Shown: positions 7,291-16,508 of the stretch, one piece after another
How positions within the stretch are numbered: position 1 is the first letter of the stretch
Layout: every line of letters starts with the position of its first letter
Assembly: GCA_963724385.1 (NCBI GenBank)
Contig: CAVRUJ010000002.1
Location: 434,001 to 498,000, forward strand
Origin: DASXQK01 sp963724385
GTDB lineage: Bacteria; Pseudomonadota; Alphaproteobacteria; Dongiales; Dongiaceae
DNA: 64,000 nt
Direction: 5' to 3'
The notes under the pieces: model-generated
Seen by the model: only the letters and a program-made list of their open reading frames with translations
Told to the model about the DNA's origin: nothing
Databases searched by the model: none
Program-made: the position numbers and the translations under genes

Positions 7291-9081
7291 ATGGCTGAGG
7301 GCGAGTGGCAGAGCCTGCCGGCGATGTTCTTCGCGCAAGCCCGGCGGCTCGGGCCCAAGCCCTATCTCTGGTCCAAGCGCGGCGGGCGCTGGGAATCCCT
7401 GTCTTATGGCGAAGTAGCTCTGCAAGTGCGCCGGGTTGCGGGCGGGCTGCTTTCCCTGGGGATCGCGCCCGGCGATCGCGTCGCGCTGGTCTCGGAAAAC
7501 CGGCCCGAATGGACCATCGCCGATCTCGCCATCATGGCCATCGGCGCGATCACCGTGCCCGCCTTCACCACCAACACCATGGCCGACCATCGCCATGTCC
7601 TGACTCATAGCGGAGCCAAGGCGCTCGTCCTCTCGACCAAGGCGCTGGCCGAGCGCGTGCTGCCGGCCGCTCTCGAAGCGCCTGACCTGGCCTTCGTCGT
7701 CGCCCTGGAGGATCCCGGCGTCGGCCAGCGCCTGGCCAAGAAACTTTTGACCTGGGGCGAGCTCTTGAGCTTGGGCAACGGCGCCGAAGCCGAGCTCGAG
7801 GCGCGCATCGCCCGCCTCGGCCGGTCCGACGTCTGCTGCTTCATCTACAGCTCGGGTACCGGCGGCGTGCCCAAGGGCATCATGCTGACCCACGGCTCGA
7901 TCCTGTGCAATTGCCGGGGTGCCGCCCATCTCCTGGCCGATCTCGGCATCGGCGATGAGGTGTTCCTTTCCTTCCTGCCCCTCTCCCACGCCTATGAGCA
8001 CACCGCCGGGCAATTCTTTCCAATGACCATCGGCGCCGAGGTCTATTTCGCCGAGAGCGTCGAGAAGCTCATGGACAACATGGGCGAGGTGAAGCCGACC
8101 ATCATGACGGCCGTCCCGCGGCTTTATGAATCGATGCACAGGCGCATTCTGCTCGGGCTCGCCAAGGCGAAACCCTTGCAGCGCCGGCTGTTCGCGCTCG
8201 CCCTCGATGTCGGGCGCCGGCGTTACGACCAGGCCGGCAGGCTCGGGCCGGTCGACCGTCTCAAGGATCTGGTGGCGACCCTCACCGTCCGACGCAAGCT
8301 GAAGGCGCGCCTGGGCGGCCGGCTCAAGGCCTGGGTCTCAGGCGGTGCCGCCCTCAACTACGAGATCGGCGTCTTCTTCCTCGCCCTTGGGCTGCGCCTA
8401 CTCCAGGGCTATGGCCAGACCGAAGCCTCGCCGGTCATAAGCGCCAACCCGCCGCGGCGCATCAAGATCGACACGGTCGGACCGCCCCTGTCCGAAGTCG
8501 AGATCCGCATCGCCGAGGATGGCGAGATCCTGGTTCGCTCCGAAGCGGTGATGAAGGGGTATTGGCGCGACGAGGCGGCGAGCGCCGCGGCGATCCAGGA
8601 CGGCTGGCTTCACACCGGCGACATCGGCAGCATCGACGCCGACGGCTATCTCAAGATCACGGACCGCAAGAAGGACATCATCGTGCTGAGCGGCGGCGAC
8701 AACGTCTCGCCGACCCGGGTCGAGGGCTTCCTCGTGCTGCAGCCCGAGATCAACCAGGCCATGGTCCATGGCGACCGCCACCCTCATCTGGTCGCACTCA
8801 TCGTTCCCGACGAGCATTTCCTGCGCAGTTGGGCCGCCGGAAACGGCATCGCGCCCGATCCGGTCGCGCTCGCCGAGAACAAGGATTTTCAGCAGGCGAT
8901 CTCCGCGGCCGTGGATCGCGTCAACGCCGGGCTGTCGGCGGTCGAGCGGCTGCGGCGCTTCGCCATCATCGGCGAGCCATTCACCAACGAGAACGGGATG
9001 CTCACCGTCTCTCTCAAGATCCGGCGCCACAAGATCCGCGAGCGCTACGGCGAGCTGTTGGAAAAGCTCTACGCGCCGTAA
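7291..9081 (+). CDS. AMP-forming long-chain acyl-CoA synthetase family protein
   Basis: The 596-residue enzyme belongs to the ANL superfamily, which activates a carboxylic acid (probably a fatty acid) with ATP and loads it onto CoA. Visible motifs are the P-loop YSSGTGGVPKGIMLTH (about 187-202), the acyl-AMP motif GYGQTEASP, the hinge-region GDIGSIDADGYLKITDRKKD and a C-terminal domain. FLPLSHAYEH is typical of the long-chain FadD/Faa branch. The ATG at 7291 follows GGGAGGA. It is divergent from pepF. Its last 13 bases overlap the end of the converging epimerase gene. Substrate chain length cannot be read from sequence. Confidence 0.92.
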   Translation: MAEGEWQSLPAMFFAQARRLGPKPYLWSKRGGRWESLSYGEVALQVRRVAGGLLSLGIAPGDRVALVSENRPEWTIADLAIMAIGAITVPAFTTNTMADHRHVLTHSGAKALVLSTKALAERVLPAALEAPDLAFVVALEDPGVGQRLAKKLLTWGELLSLGNGAEAELEARIARLGRSDVCCFIYSSGTGGVPKGIMLTHGSILCNCRGAAHLLADLGIGDEVFLSFLPLSHAYEHTAGQFFPMTIGAEVYFAESVEKLMDNMGEVKPTIMTAVPRLYESMHRRILLGLAKAKPLQRRLFALALDVGRRRYDQAGRLGPVDRLKDLVATLTVRRKLKARLGGRLKAWVSGGAALNYEIGVFFLALGLRLLQGYGQTEASPVISANPPRRIKIDTVGPPLSEVEIRIAEDGEILVRSEAVMKGYWRDEAASAAAIQDGWLHTGDIGSIDADGYLKITDRKKDIIVLSGGDNVSPTRVEGFLVLQPEINQAMVHGDRHPHLVALIVPDEHFLRSWAAGNGIAPDPVALAENKDFQQAISAAVDRVNAGLSAVERLRRFAIIGEPFTNENGMLTVSLKIRRHKIRERYGELLEKLYAP

Positions 9082-10046
9082 TAGGCGCGGTACCAGGCGA
9101 CGAAGTTCGGGATGCCCGTCTCGACGGGCGTCTCAGGCAGATAGCCCAGGTCCCGGGTCGAGAGCGCGATGTCGGAACAGGTCCGCTGGACGTCGCCCGG
9201 CTGCATGGGCTGGAACTCGATCGCCGCCTTGCGCCCGCAGGCCTTCTCGATGGTCTCGATGAAGCGCATCAGGGGCACCGGGCGGTGGTTGCCGAGATTG
9301 TAGATCCGATGCGGCCTTTCGCCGCCCTGGTCGGCGGGCGGCCGGTCGAGGGCGGCGATCACGCCAGCCGTCACGTCGTCGATGTAGGTGAAGTCGCGCT
9401 CCATGTCGCCGCCGTTGAACACCTGAATCGGCTCGCCGGCCAGGATCGCCCGGGTGAAGAGGAAGGCGGACATGTCGGGCCGACCCCAGGGGCCATAGAC
9501 GGTGAAAAAGCGCAGGCCGGTAGCCGGGATCCGGAACAGGTGGCTATAGGCTGTCGTCATCAGCTCGTCGGCGAGCTTGGTCGCCGCGTAGAGCGAGACC
9601 GGCTTTTCCACCCGGTCGCCGACCGCAAACGGCAGCTTCTCATTGCCGCCATAGACGGAGGACGAGCTGGCGTAGATCAGATGTTTCAGGCGCGGCAGCC
9701 GCCGGCAGGCCTCCAGGATCACCAGGTGCCCGGTGATGTTGGCATCGGTATAGGCGAAGGGGTCGGTGAGCGAATGGCGCACCCCGGCCTGGGCCGCCAA
9801 ATGGATGATCCCCGTAAGCTCCCCATGGTCCGCGAAGAAATCGGCCATGGCCCTGCGGTCGGCCAGGTCCAACTTATGGAAGCTGAAGCCGTTGCGGCCC
9901 TGGAGCCGGGCCAGGCGCGCCTCCTTCAGCTTGGGATCGTAATAGGGATTGAGGCTGTCCAGGCCGACGACCGTCTCGCCCCGGTCGAGCAGGCGGTTGG
10001 CGACGTGATAGCCGATGAAGCCTGCGGCACCGGTAACGAGAATCAT
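9069..10046 (-). CDS. NAD-dependent nucleotide-sugar epimerase, UDP-glucuronate 4-epimerase type
   Basis: This extended SDR protein of 325 residues starts with the Rossmann motif TGAAGFIG. It has HLAAQAGVRHS, an SSSSVYG segment and the catalytic YAATK. FTVYGPWGRPDMS and the GGDMERDFTYIDD segment are characteristic of the UDP-glucuronate 4-epimerase (CapI/LpsL) branch, which makes UDP-galacturonate for envelope polysaccharides. Length is normal. No other polysaccharide genes are nearby, so it stands alone here. Its stop lies inside the end of the converging acyl-CoA synthetase gene (13-nt overlap). Confidence 0.9.
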   Translation of the reverse strand: MILVTGAAGFIGYHVANRLLDRGETVVGLDSLNPYYDPKLKEARLARLQGRNGFSFHKLDLADRRAMADFFADHGELTGIIHLAAQAGVRHSLTDPFAYTDANITGHLVILEACRRLPRLKHLIYASSSSVYGGNEKLPFAVGDRVEKPVSLYAATKLADELMTTAYSHLFRIPATGLRFFTVYGPWGRPDMSAFLFTRAILAGEPIQVFNGGDMERDFTYIDDVTAGVIAALDRPPADQGGERPHRIYNLGNHRPVPLMRFIETIEKACGRKAAIEFQPMQPGDVQRTCSDIALSTRDLGYLPETPVETGIPNFVAWYRAYYGA

Positions 10047-10260
10047 CCTGCCTCCGACGGGCGGCGAGCATAGCGAAGCGGGCCGGCAAGCAAAGCAATT
10101 TCCTTAGATTCGGGGGGCCCTTCCCGGCGCTTCATGACCGCCCCGAGCCCGAATGCCAATGCATTCTTGCGAATTCCCTGGGTCGCGCAGGCTGCAATTG
10201 CGCCACCCCCGGCGGCCCACTAGGTTGTTCCCCAGAAGAAGAGTCCTTGGGAGGACATGG

Positions 10261-13200
10261 ATGGCGCTCGCTGCCGTCAGCCTCGACGACAAGTATGAGC
10301 TCGAAACTGGCCGGGTATTCATCACCGGGACTCAGGCCCTTGTCCGCTTGCCCATGATGCAGCGCCGGCGGGACCTTGCGGCCGGCCTCAACACCGCTTG
10401 CTACGTCACCGGCTATCGCGGCTCGCCGCTCGGCGGCATCGACCTCGCCATGGGCCAGGCACGGAAATTCCTCGACAAGCATCATATTCATTTCCAGCCC
10501 GGGGTGAACGAGGACCTGGCGGCGACCGCGGTCTGGGGCAGCCAGCAGCTCGACCTGTTCGGCGATTCGAAATACGACGGCGTCTTCGCCCTTTGGTACG
10601 CCAAGGGCCCCGGCGTGGACCGGAGCGGCGACGTGTTGCGCCATGGGAACCTGGCCGGCGCCGCCAAGCACGGCGGCGTGCTGCTGCTGGCCGGCGACGA
10701 TCACACCTGCAAGTCCTCGACGACCGCCCATCAAAGCGAATACGCCTTCATGGATGCCGGCATCCCGGTGCTGAATCCGGCCGGCGTCCAGGAATTCCTC
10801 GACCTCGGCCTGTTCGGCTGGGCCATGTCGCGCTATTCGGGCTGCTGGATCGCCTTCAAGGTCGTGGCCGAGACAGTGGACAGCACCGCCTCCTGCTCGC
10901 TCGATCCTCATCGCCTGCAGATCCGCCTGCCCGAGGATTACGCGATGCCGGCCGAGGGCCTCAACATCCGCTGGCCGCAATCCTCCTTCGCCTCGGCCCA
11001 GGCGCTGGAGCAGGAGTACCGGCTCCATCGCCACAAGCTCTACGCGGCGCTCGCCTTCGCCAGGGCCAACGGCCTCAACCGCACGGTCATCGACGGTCCG
11101 CGCCGGCGCTTCGGCATCGTCACCTGCGGCAAGTCCTATCTTGACGTGCGCCAAGCCCTCGACGACCTCGGCATCGACGACGCCCATGCCGCCGAGATCG
11201 GCCTCTCGGTCTACAAGGTCGGCATGACCTGGCCGCTCGAGCGCGATGGCATCCGACATTTCGCCGAAGGCCTGGAAGAGATCCTGGTGGTGGAGGAGAA
11301 GCGGGCCCTGGTCGAGAACCAGCTGAAGGAGCAGCTCTATAACTGGAGCGAGAACGTCCGCCCACGGGTCATCGGCAAGTTCGACGAGAAGGGCGAGTGG
11401 ATTCTGCCCTCGGCCGACGAACTGAGCCCGGCGCGCATCGCCCGGGTCATTGCCGGGCGCATCGCCCGCTTCCACACCAGCGAGCGGATCGCCCAGCGCC
11501 TCGCCTTCCTCGAGGCCAAGGAGCGCTCGCAGGCCCAGATCCATCCGCCCATCCGCAGGGTCGCCTATTTCTGTTCCGGCTGTCCCCACAACACTTCGAC
11601 CCGCGTTCCCGAAGGCAGCCGGGCCTTGGCCGGCATCGGCTGCCATTACATGGCCCAGTGGATGGACCGGGAGACCAAGACCTTCACCCAGATGGGCGGC
11701 GAGGGTGCCACCTGGCTCGGCCAGGCGCCCTTCAGCAAGACACCCCATGTCTTCCAGAACCTCGGCGACGGCACCTATTTCCACTCCGGCAGTCTGGCGA
11801 TCCGGGCCGCCGTCGCCGCCGGCGTCAACATCACCTACAAGATTCTTTACAACGACGCGGTCGCCATGACCGGCGGCCAGCCGGTGGACGGGCCGCTGGA
11901 CGTTCCCCGGGTCGCCCAGCAGCTCGCGGCAGAGGGCGTCTCCAAGATCGTCATCGTCACCGACGAGCCGGAGAAATATCCCACTTCCGGCGCGTTCCCC
12001 GCGGGCGTGAGCGTTTTCCATCGCGACCGGCTCGACCATGTCCAGCGGGATTTGCGCGAGACGCCGGGGGTGACGGCCATCGTCTACGATCAGACCTGCG
12101 CGGCCGAGAAGCGCCGCCGGCGCAAGCGCGGCCTGATGGAGGATCCCCCGAAGCGCGTCTTCATCAACGAGCTGGTCTGCGAAGGCTGTGGCGACTGCAG
12201 CGCGAAATCGAACTGCCTCTCGGTGATCCCGGTCGAGACCGAGTTCGGTCGCAAGCGCGCCATCGACCAGTCCACCTGCAACAAGGACTTCTCCTGCGTC
12301 AACGGCTTCTGCCCCAGCTTCGTCACCATCCATGGTGGGCGGCTCAGCCGGCGCAAGGCCGCGAACGGCGAGGCACCGGGCTTCGGCCCGCTGCCCGAGC
12401 CCGCCGTGGCGGCATTCACCGAGCCCTATGGCATCCTGGTCACCGGCGTCGGCGGCACCGGCGTGGTCACCATCGGAGCCCTCATCGGCATGGCTGCCCA
12501 TCTCGAGGGCAAGGGCTGCTCAGTCCTCGACATGACCGGGCTCGCGCAAAAAGGCGGCGCTGTCCTGAGCCACATCCGCATCGCAGAGCGGCCAGAGGAC
12601 ATTCACGCCGTGCGGCTCGCCACCGGCGGCGCGCGCCTGCTGCTCGGCTGCGACATCGTCGTCTCGGCAACCCTCGACGCGCTTGCCAGGGTGGCCCAGG
12701 GCGAGACCCGCGCCATCATCAACACCCATGAAACCATCACCGGGGACTTCACCCGCGATCCCGACCTTCAGTTCCCCGAGACCGACCTGCAAAAGCTGAT
12801 CATCGATGCCGCCGGGCCGAAGGCGAGCGACTTCCTCGATGCGACACGGCTTGCCACCGCCCTCATCGGCGATTCCATCGCCACCAACCCTTTCATGCTT
12901 GGCTACGCCTGCCAGAAGGGCCTGCTTCCCGTCTCGACCGAAGCGCTGGAGCGGGCGATAGAGCTCAACGCCGTTGCGGTCGAGGCGAACAAGAGGGCGT
13001 TCCTCTGGGGCCGGCGCGCTGCCCATGACCTGGCTGCTGTCGAGCGCTTTGTCGCCGACATGGCGCCCGAGGCCGTAGCGCCGGTCCTGGCCCGGACCCT
13101 CGAGGAGATCGTCGGCAAGCGAGCCGACTTCCTGACGGATTACCAGAATGCAGCCTATGCTGGCCGCTATCGGACCCTGATCGAGCGCGTCCGCAAGGTC

Positions 13201-13755
13201 GAGGCCGAGCGCGCGCCCGGCATGACCGGGCTCGCGGAAGCGGCGGCGCGCTACTACTTCAAGCTCCTCGCCTACAAGGACGAATACGAGGTGGCGCGGC
13301 TCTACACGGACGGGCGATTCCGCGCCGCGCTCGAGTCCCAGTTCGAGGGCAACTATCGGCTGGAATTCCATTTGGCGCCTCCCCTCACAGCCAAGCGCGA
13401 TCCCGACAGCGGATTGCCCGTCAAAGCCGCCTACGGCGGCTGGATGCTCCGGGCCTTCGGGCTTCTTGCCCGGTTCAAGTTCCTGCGCGGCAGCTTCCTC
13501 GATCCCTTCGGCCACACCGCCGAACGCCGGCGCGAGCGCCAGCTGATCAAGGATTACGAGGCCCTGGTCGAAGAGGTCCTGGCGGGGCTCGACCACGAGC
13601 GGCATCGGCTCGCGGTCGCTCTTCTATCCTTGCCCGAGCAGATCCGCGGCTATGGCCATATCAAGGAAGCCCATCTCGCCAAGGTCGAGAAGCGCAAGGC
13701 CGAGCTCAGGGATGCCTTCCACGCGCCCGAAAGTCATCGGACGGCGGCTGAGTAG
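10261..13755 (+). CDS. Indolepyruvate ferredoxin oxidoreductase, fused alpha/beta form
   Basis: This thiamine-diphosphate enzyme oxidatively decarboxylates aryl (and probably branched) 2-oxo acids to acyl-CoA, passing electrons to ferredoxin. The 1164-residue protein is the single-chain form: an N-terminal pyrimidine-type domain (VTGYRGSPLGGIDLAMGQ, about 43-60), a central TPP part, a ferredoxin-like insert near residue 640 (CEGCGDCSAKSNC plus later cysteines) and a C-terminal gamma-like domain starting near 720 (LVTGVGGTGVVTIGAL). The ATG at 10261 follows GGGAGGA. Upstream in-frame ATG codons add non-family sequence. Length is typical. Very long antisense frames over it are GC-codon shadows. 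Confidence 0.93.
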   Translation: MALAAVSLDDKYELETGRVFITGTQALVRLPMMQRRRDLAAGLNTACYVTGYRGSPLGGIDLAMGQARKFLDKHHIHFQPGVNEDLAATAVWGSQQLDLFGDSKYDGVFALWYAKGPGVDRSGDVLRHGNLAGAAKHGGVLLLAGDDHTCKSSTTAHQSEYAFMDAGIPVLNPAGVQEFLDLGLFGWAMSRYSGCWIAFKVVAETVDSTASCSLDPHRLQIRLPEDYAMPAEGLNIRWPQSSFASAQALEQEYRLHRHKLYAALAFARANGLNRTVIDGPRRRFGIVTCGKSYLDVRQALDDLGIDDAHAAEIGLSVYKVGMTWPLERDGIRHFAEGLEEILVVEEKRALVENQLKEQLYNWSENVRPRVIGKFDEKGEWILPSADELSPARIARVIAGRIARFHTSERIAQRLAFLEAKERSQAQIHPPIRRVAYFCSGCPHNTSTRVPEGSRALAGIGCHYMAQWMDRETKTFTQMGGEGATWLGQAPFSKTPHVFQNLGDGTYFHSGSLAIRAAVAAGVNITYKILYNDAVAMTGGQPVDGPLDVPRVAQQLAAEGVSKIVIVTDEPEKYPTSGAFPAGVSVFHRDRLDHVQRDLRETPGVTAIVYDQTCAAEKRRRRKRGLMEDPPKRVFINELVCEGCGDCSAKSNCLSVIPVETEFGRKRAIDQSTCNKDFSCVNGFCPSFVTIHGGRLSRRKAANGEAPGFGPLPEPAVAAFTEPYGILVTGVGGTGVVTIGALIGMAAHLEGKGCSVLDMTGLAQKGGAVLSHIRIAERPEDIHAVRLATGGARLLLGCDIVVSATLDALARVAQGETRAIINTHETITGDFTRDPDLQFPETDLQKLIIDAAGPKASDFLDATRLATALIGDSIATNPFMLGYACQKGLLPVSTEALERAIELNAVAVEANKRAFLWGRRAAHDLAAVERFVADMAPEAVAPVLARTLEEIVGKRADFLTDYQNAAYAGRYRTLIERVRKVEAERAPGMTGLAEAAARYYFKLLAYKDEYEVARLYTDGRFRAALESQFEGNYRLEFHLAPPLTAKRDPDSGLPVKAAYGGWMLRAFGLLARFKFLRGSFLDPFGHTAERRRERQLIKDYEALVEEVLAGLDHERHRLAVALLSLPEQIRGYGHIKEAHLAKVEKRKAELRDAFHAPESHRTAAE

Positions 13756-13760
13756 CCGGG

Positions 13761-14696
13761 CTATTTCCGGCGTGTTTTTGTTTTGACCTGCTTGCGGACG
13801 CACGCGGCAACCTGCCGTGCGATGAAGGGCAGAAACCGGCGGTCCTTCGCCGCCGCGGGGCCGAAGCTCATCACGACGAGAATGAGTCGAATGCCGCCTG
13901 GAAGAGCGATGATCGCCGCATCGTGGCGGGTTCGGCTGCTCCAGCCGGCCTTCGACCACAGACCTGCCTGGCGCGGCAATCCCTCGCCGAGAAAGCCGGT
14001 GACCTGATTCAGGGGATCCTTCCTGTCGACCTTGTCGGGGAAGCGGGCGAGAAGCTTCATCATCGCAGCAGAACGCCGGCGGTTCACGGCCCCGCCCCGC
14101 GCGATCGCGAGCAGCAGGCGGGCGACTGCGTCGCTGGTGAGCCGGTTGCGGTTGTCCGGCACGTCGAAGCAGGATTGCCGCTCCCGGCCGTAAGGCGCTT
14201 CGTACCAGGTCTTCTGGGCGAGGTTGATGCCGGCAAACTCCGGACAGTGCCAGGCGGCGAAATGGCGATCCACTTGCCGGCGACGGGCGAGCCAGCGCTT
14301 CAGGGCCACCGGGCTCAACGCCGGGCCGCTGGTCGTGCCAGTCAACCTGTCGACGACATAGGAAGTGGCATCATTGCTGGACCGTCGAACCATGGCCTCC
14401 AGGGCGTCGCGCAACTCGCGCGAGGGGGTAAGCCGGCCGCTCTCCAATTGAGCCTCGGCCGCGGCCAGGAAGAACAGCTTGACCAGACTGGCGGGGTATC
14501 CCTGCCGGTCGCCACGATGGGAAAAGCCGCCAGCCATCGGCTCGTCGAGCAAGACGAGCGTGATCGCCAAATCGGCAGGCTTCAAACTCGGGAAGCGGGC
14601 GAGGGTCGCGGCCAAAACGGCTGTCACGACCTTCTCGGCCCTCCCGTCATGGCGCCAGCCGCGCTCGGCCGGCTTCGACAAGACCGTTGAACCCAT
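13761..14696 (-). CDS. Serine hydrolase of the class A beta-lactamase-like fold
   Basis: The 311-residue protein carries the three motifs of penicillin-recognising serine hydrolases: SLVK (SxxK, in YPASLVKLF), SND (in RRSSNDATS) and a KAG variant of KTG in WSKAGWSS. The spacing fits a class A beta-lactamase fold. It lacks an obvious signal peptide at the annotated start, and the catalytic Glu of true class A enzymes is not evident, so resistance should not be assumed. A D,D-peptidase, esterase or amidase activity is equally possible. The C-terminus is very basic (RKQVKTKTRRK). It is convergent with, and 5 bp from, the indolepyruvate oxidoreductase gene and divergent from the peptide importer. 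Confidence 0.72.
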   Translation of the reverse strand: MGSTVLSKPAERGWRHDGRAEKVVTAVLAATLARFPSLKPADLAITLVLLDEPMAGGFSHRGDRQGYPASLVKLFFLAAAEAQLESGRLTPSRELRDALEAMVRRSSNDATSYVVDRLTGTTSGPALSPVALKRWLARRRQVDRHFAAWHCPEFAGINLAQKTWYEAPYGRERQSCFDVPDNRNRLTSDAVARLLLAIARGGAVNRRRSAAMMKLLARFPDKVDRKDPLNQVTGFLGEGLPRQAGLWSKAGWSSRTRHDAAIIALPGGIRLILVVMSFGPAAAKDRRFLPFIARQVAACVRKQVKTKTRRK

Positions 14697-14804
14697 GGGG
14701 AATATCTACCACTATTTTCCGAAGAGGGCCTCGATCGCGGCGCTTTCCGCGCATTGCGACGCAAGGCCCGACTGAATGAGGCACAACGACAAGGGAGGCA
14801 AATC

Positions 14805-16400
14805 ATGAAAGCGCGCTTCACAGTGCTTGCGATCGCCCCGTTGTTCCTTGCAGCGACGCTTTTCGCCGCTGCCAATTCCCGCGCCGAGACGGTTCTCAAT
14901 CGCGGCAACGGCGCCGAGCCGGAGACCCTGGATCCGCAGCTCCTGACCGGCGTGCCCGAGGCCAACATCGCCTATGAGCTCTACGAAGGCCTCGCCACCC
15001 TCGACAGTCACGGCAACCCGGCACCGGGTGTCGCCAGGAGCTGGGAGGTGAGCGACGACGGCAAGGTCTACACCTTCCACCTGCGGGACGACGCCAAATG
15101 GTCCAATGGCGATCCGATCACGGCGGACGACGTGGTCTATTCGCTGCGTCGCATCGTCGATCCCAAGGTCGCCGCCGAATATGCGTACATCTACTCGCCG
15201 ATCCTGAATGCCGACGACATCAATGCCGGCAAGGAGAAGGACCTGACCAAGCTCGGCGTCGTGGCCGTCGACCCGCAGACGGTCAAGATCACCCTCAAGG
15301 CGCCGACGCCGTATTTCATCGGGCTGCTCGCCCATACTTCCGGTCAGATCGTCAACCACACCGTGATCGAGAAGTACGGCGATCAATGGACGCGGCCCGG
15401 CAACTCGGTCAGCAGCGGCGCCTACATGATCACGGAATGGACGCCTCAATCGCGCATCGTGCTCGTAAAGAATCCCTACTTCCACGACGCTGCCAACGTG
15501 AAGATCGACAAGATCATCTATTACCCGACCGAGGATCTGGCCGAGGAGTACAAGCGCTTCCGCGCCGGCGAGCTCGATGTGACCTACAGCGTGCCGTCGG
15601 AGGATATCCCGCTCGCGGCCAAGCAGTACAAGGCCGAGCTGCATGATTCGGCCTATTTCGGCACGTATTTCTATGGCATCAACATGACCAAGGAGCCGCT
15701 GGGCAGCAGCGCCGACCTGCGCCACGCCCTTTCCATGGTCATCGACCGTGTGGCCCTGGTGAAGCACATCACCCAGGGCGGCGAGCTGCCGGCCTATTCC
15801 TGGATGCCACCGGGCGAGCCGGGCTATGTCCCACCCAAGCTTGCCTTCGCCTCCATGTCCATGCACCAGCGCATCGCCATGGCCCGCAAGATCCTGAAGG
15901 CCGCCGGGTATGGCCCCGACAACCCCTTGCAGGTCGAGATCCTTTACAACACCAACCAGAACCACAAGAAGATCGCCATCGCGATCGCCAGCATGTGGAA
16001 GCAGGCGCTGGGCGTGCAGGTGAAGCTCACCAACCAGGAGTGGAAAGTCTATCTCGCCACGCGGCGCGAGAAGAATTTCCAGGTCGCCCGCGGCGGCTGG
16101 ATCGGCGACTACCTCGATCCCAGCGACTTCATGGAACAATACATGTCCGATGCCGGGGATTCGAACTTCATGGGCTACAACAACCCGGCCTATGACGACC
16201 TGCTCCGCAAGGCCCAGACGGAGACGGACAACGCGGCCCGCATGAAGCTGTTCGAGCAGGCCGAGGCGATTTTCCTGAAAGACGAGCCCCTGATCCCGAT
16301 CTACTTCTACGTCAACGTCCACATGATCAGCCCGAAGGTCGTCGGCTGGCATGACAACCTTCTCGGCTACAACCTCACGCGCTATCTGGCGTTGAAATAG
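14805..16400 (+). CDS. Periplasmic peptide-binding protein of an ABC importer
   Basis: This 531-residue cluster C (SBP family 5) binding protein delivers oligopeptides or related solutes to the permeases encoded downstream. Residues 1-27 form a Sec signal peptide ending NSRA, with cleavage before ETVLNRG. The mature part starts with the hallmark GAEPETLDPQLLTG and contains YPFHL-like YTFHLRDDAKWSNGDPITADDVVYS segments. The ATG at 14805 follows AAGGGAGG at an ideal distance; an upstream in-frame ATG lacks this site and would bury the signal peptide. It is the first gene of a five-gene importer operon, with a strong hairpin before the next gene. Confidence 0.94.
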   Translation: MKARFTVLAIAPLFLAATLFAAANSRAETVLNRGNGAEPETLDPQLLTGVPEANIAYELYEGLATLDSHGNPAPGVARSWEVSDDGKVYTFHLRDDAKWSNGDPITADDVVYSLRRIVDPKVAAEYAYIYSPILNADDINAGKEKDLTKLGVVAVDPQTVKITLKAPTPYFIGLLAHTSGQIVNHTVIEKYGDQWTRPGNSVSSGAYMITEWTPQSRIVLVKNPYFHDAANVKIDKIIYYPTEDLAEEYKRFRAGELDVTYSVPSEDIPLAAKQYKAELHDSAYFGTYFYGINMTKEPLGSSADLRHALSMVIDRVALVKHITQGGELPAYSWMPPGEPGYVPPKLAFASMSMHQRIAMARKILKAAGYGPDNPLQVEILYNTNQNHKKIAIAIASMWKQALGVQVKLTNQEWKVYLATRREKNFQVARGGWIGDYLDPSDFMEQYMSDAGDSNFMGYNNPAYDDLLRKAQTETDNAARMKLFEQAEAIFLKDEPLIPIYFYVNVHMISPKVVGWHDNLLGYNLTRYLALK

Positions 16401-16429
16401 GCGGGCGAAAGCTTCGCCATGTCCGTCGG

Positions 16430-16470
16430 CCACCCTTTCGTCCGCCCCAGGCGGCGTGACGAAGGGGTGG
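16430..16470 (+). other. Intercistronic hairpin between binding protein and permease genes
   Basis: CCACCCTTTCGTC (16430-16442) pairs with GACGAAGGGGTGG (16458-16470) through 13 positions with one G-U-type mismatch. Inside it, CGCC (16443-16446) pairs with GGCG (16453-16456). A smaller hairpin (gcgaa/ttcgc) sits at 16405-16417. There is no T tract. Stem-loops after the binding-protein gene of ABC operons commonly raise its mRNA level relative to the permeases; applying that here is inference. Confidence 0.6.
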
Positions 16471-16508
16471 TCGCGTTGTCCTGTTGCCGCCGGCGCTGAG
16501 CATCCCCC

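Noticed and set aside
10132..12501. 789-residue reverse-strand frame within the indolepyruvate oxidoreductase gene
   Set aside because: Antisense to a clear 1164-residue enzyme; low-complexity composition.
13761..14696. Calling the serine hydrolase a beta-lactamase resistance gene
   Set aside because: SxxK, SND and KAG motifs fit the fold, but there is no signal peptide at the called start and no clear class A catalytic Glu; resistance is not supported.
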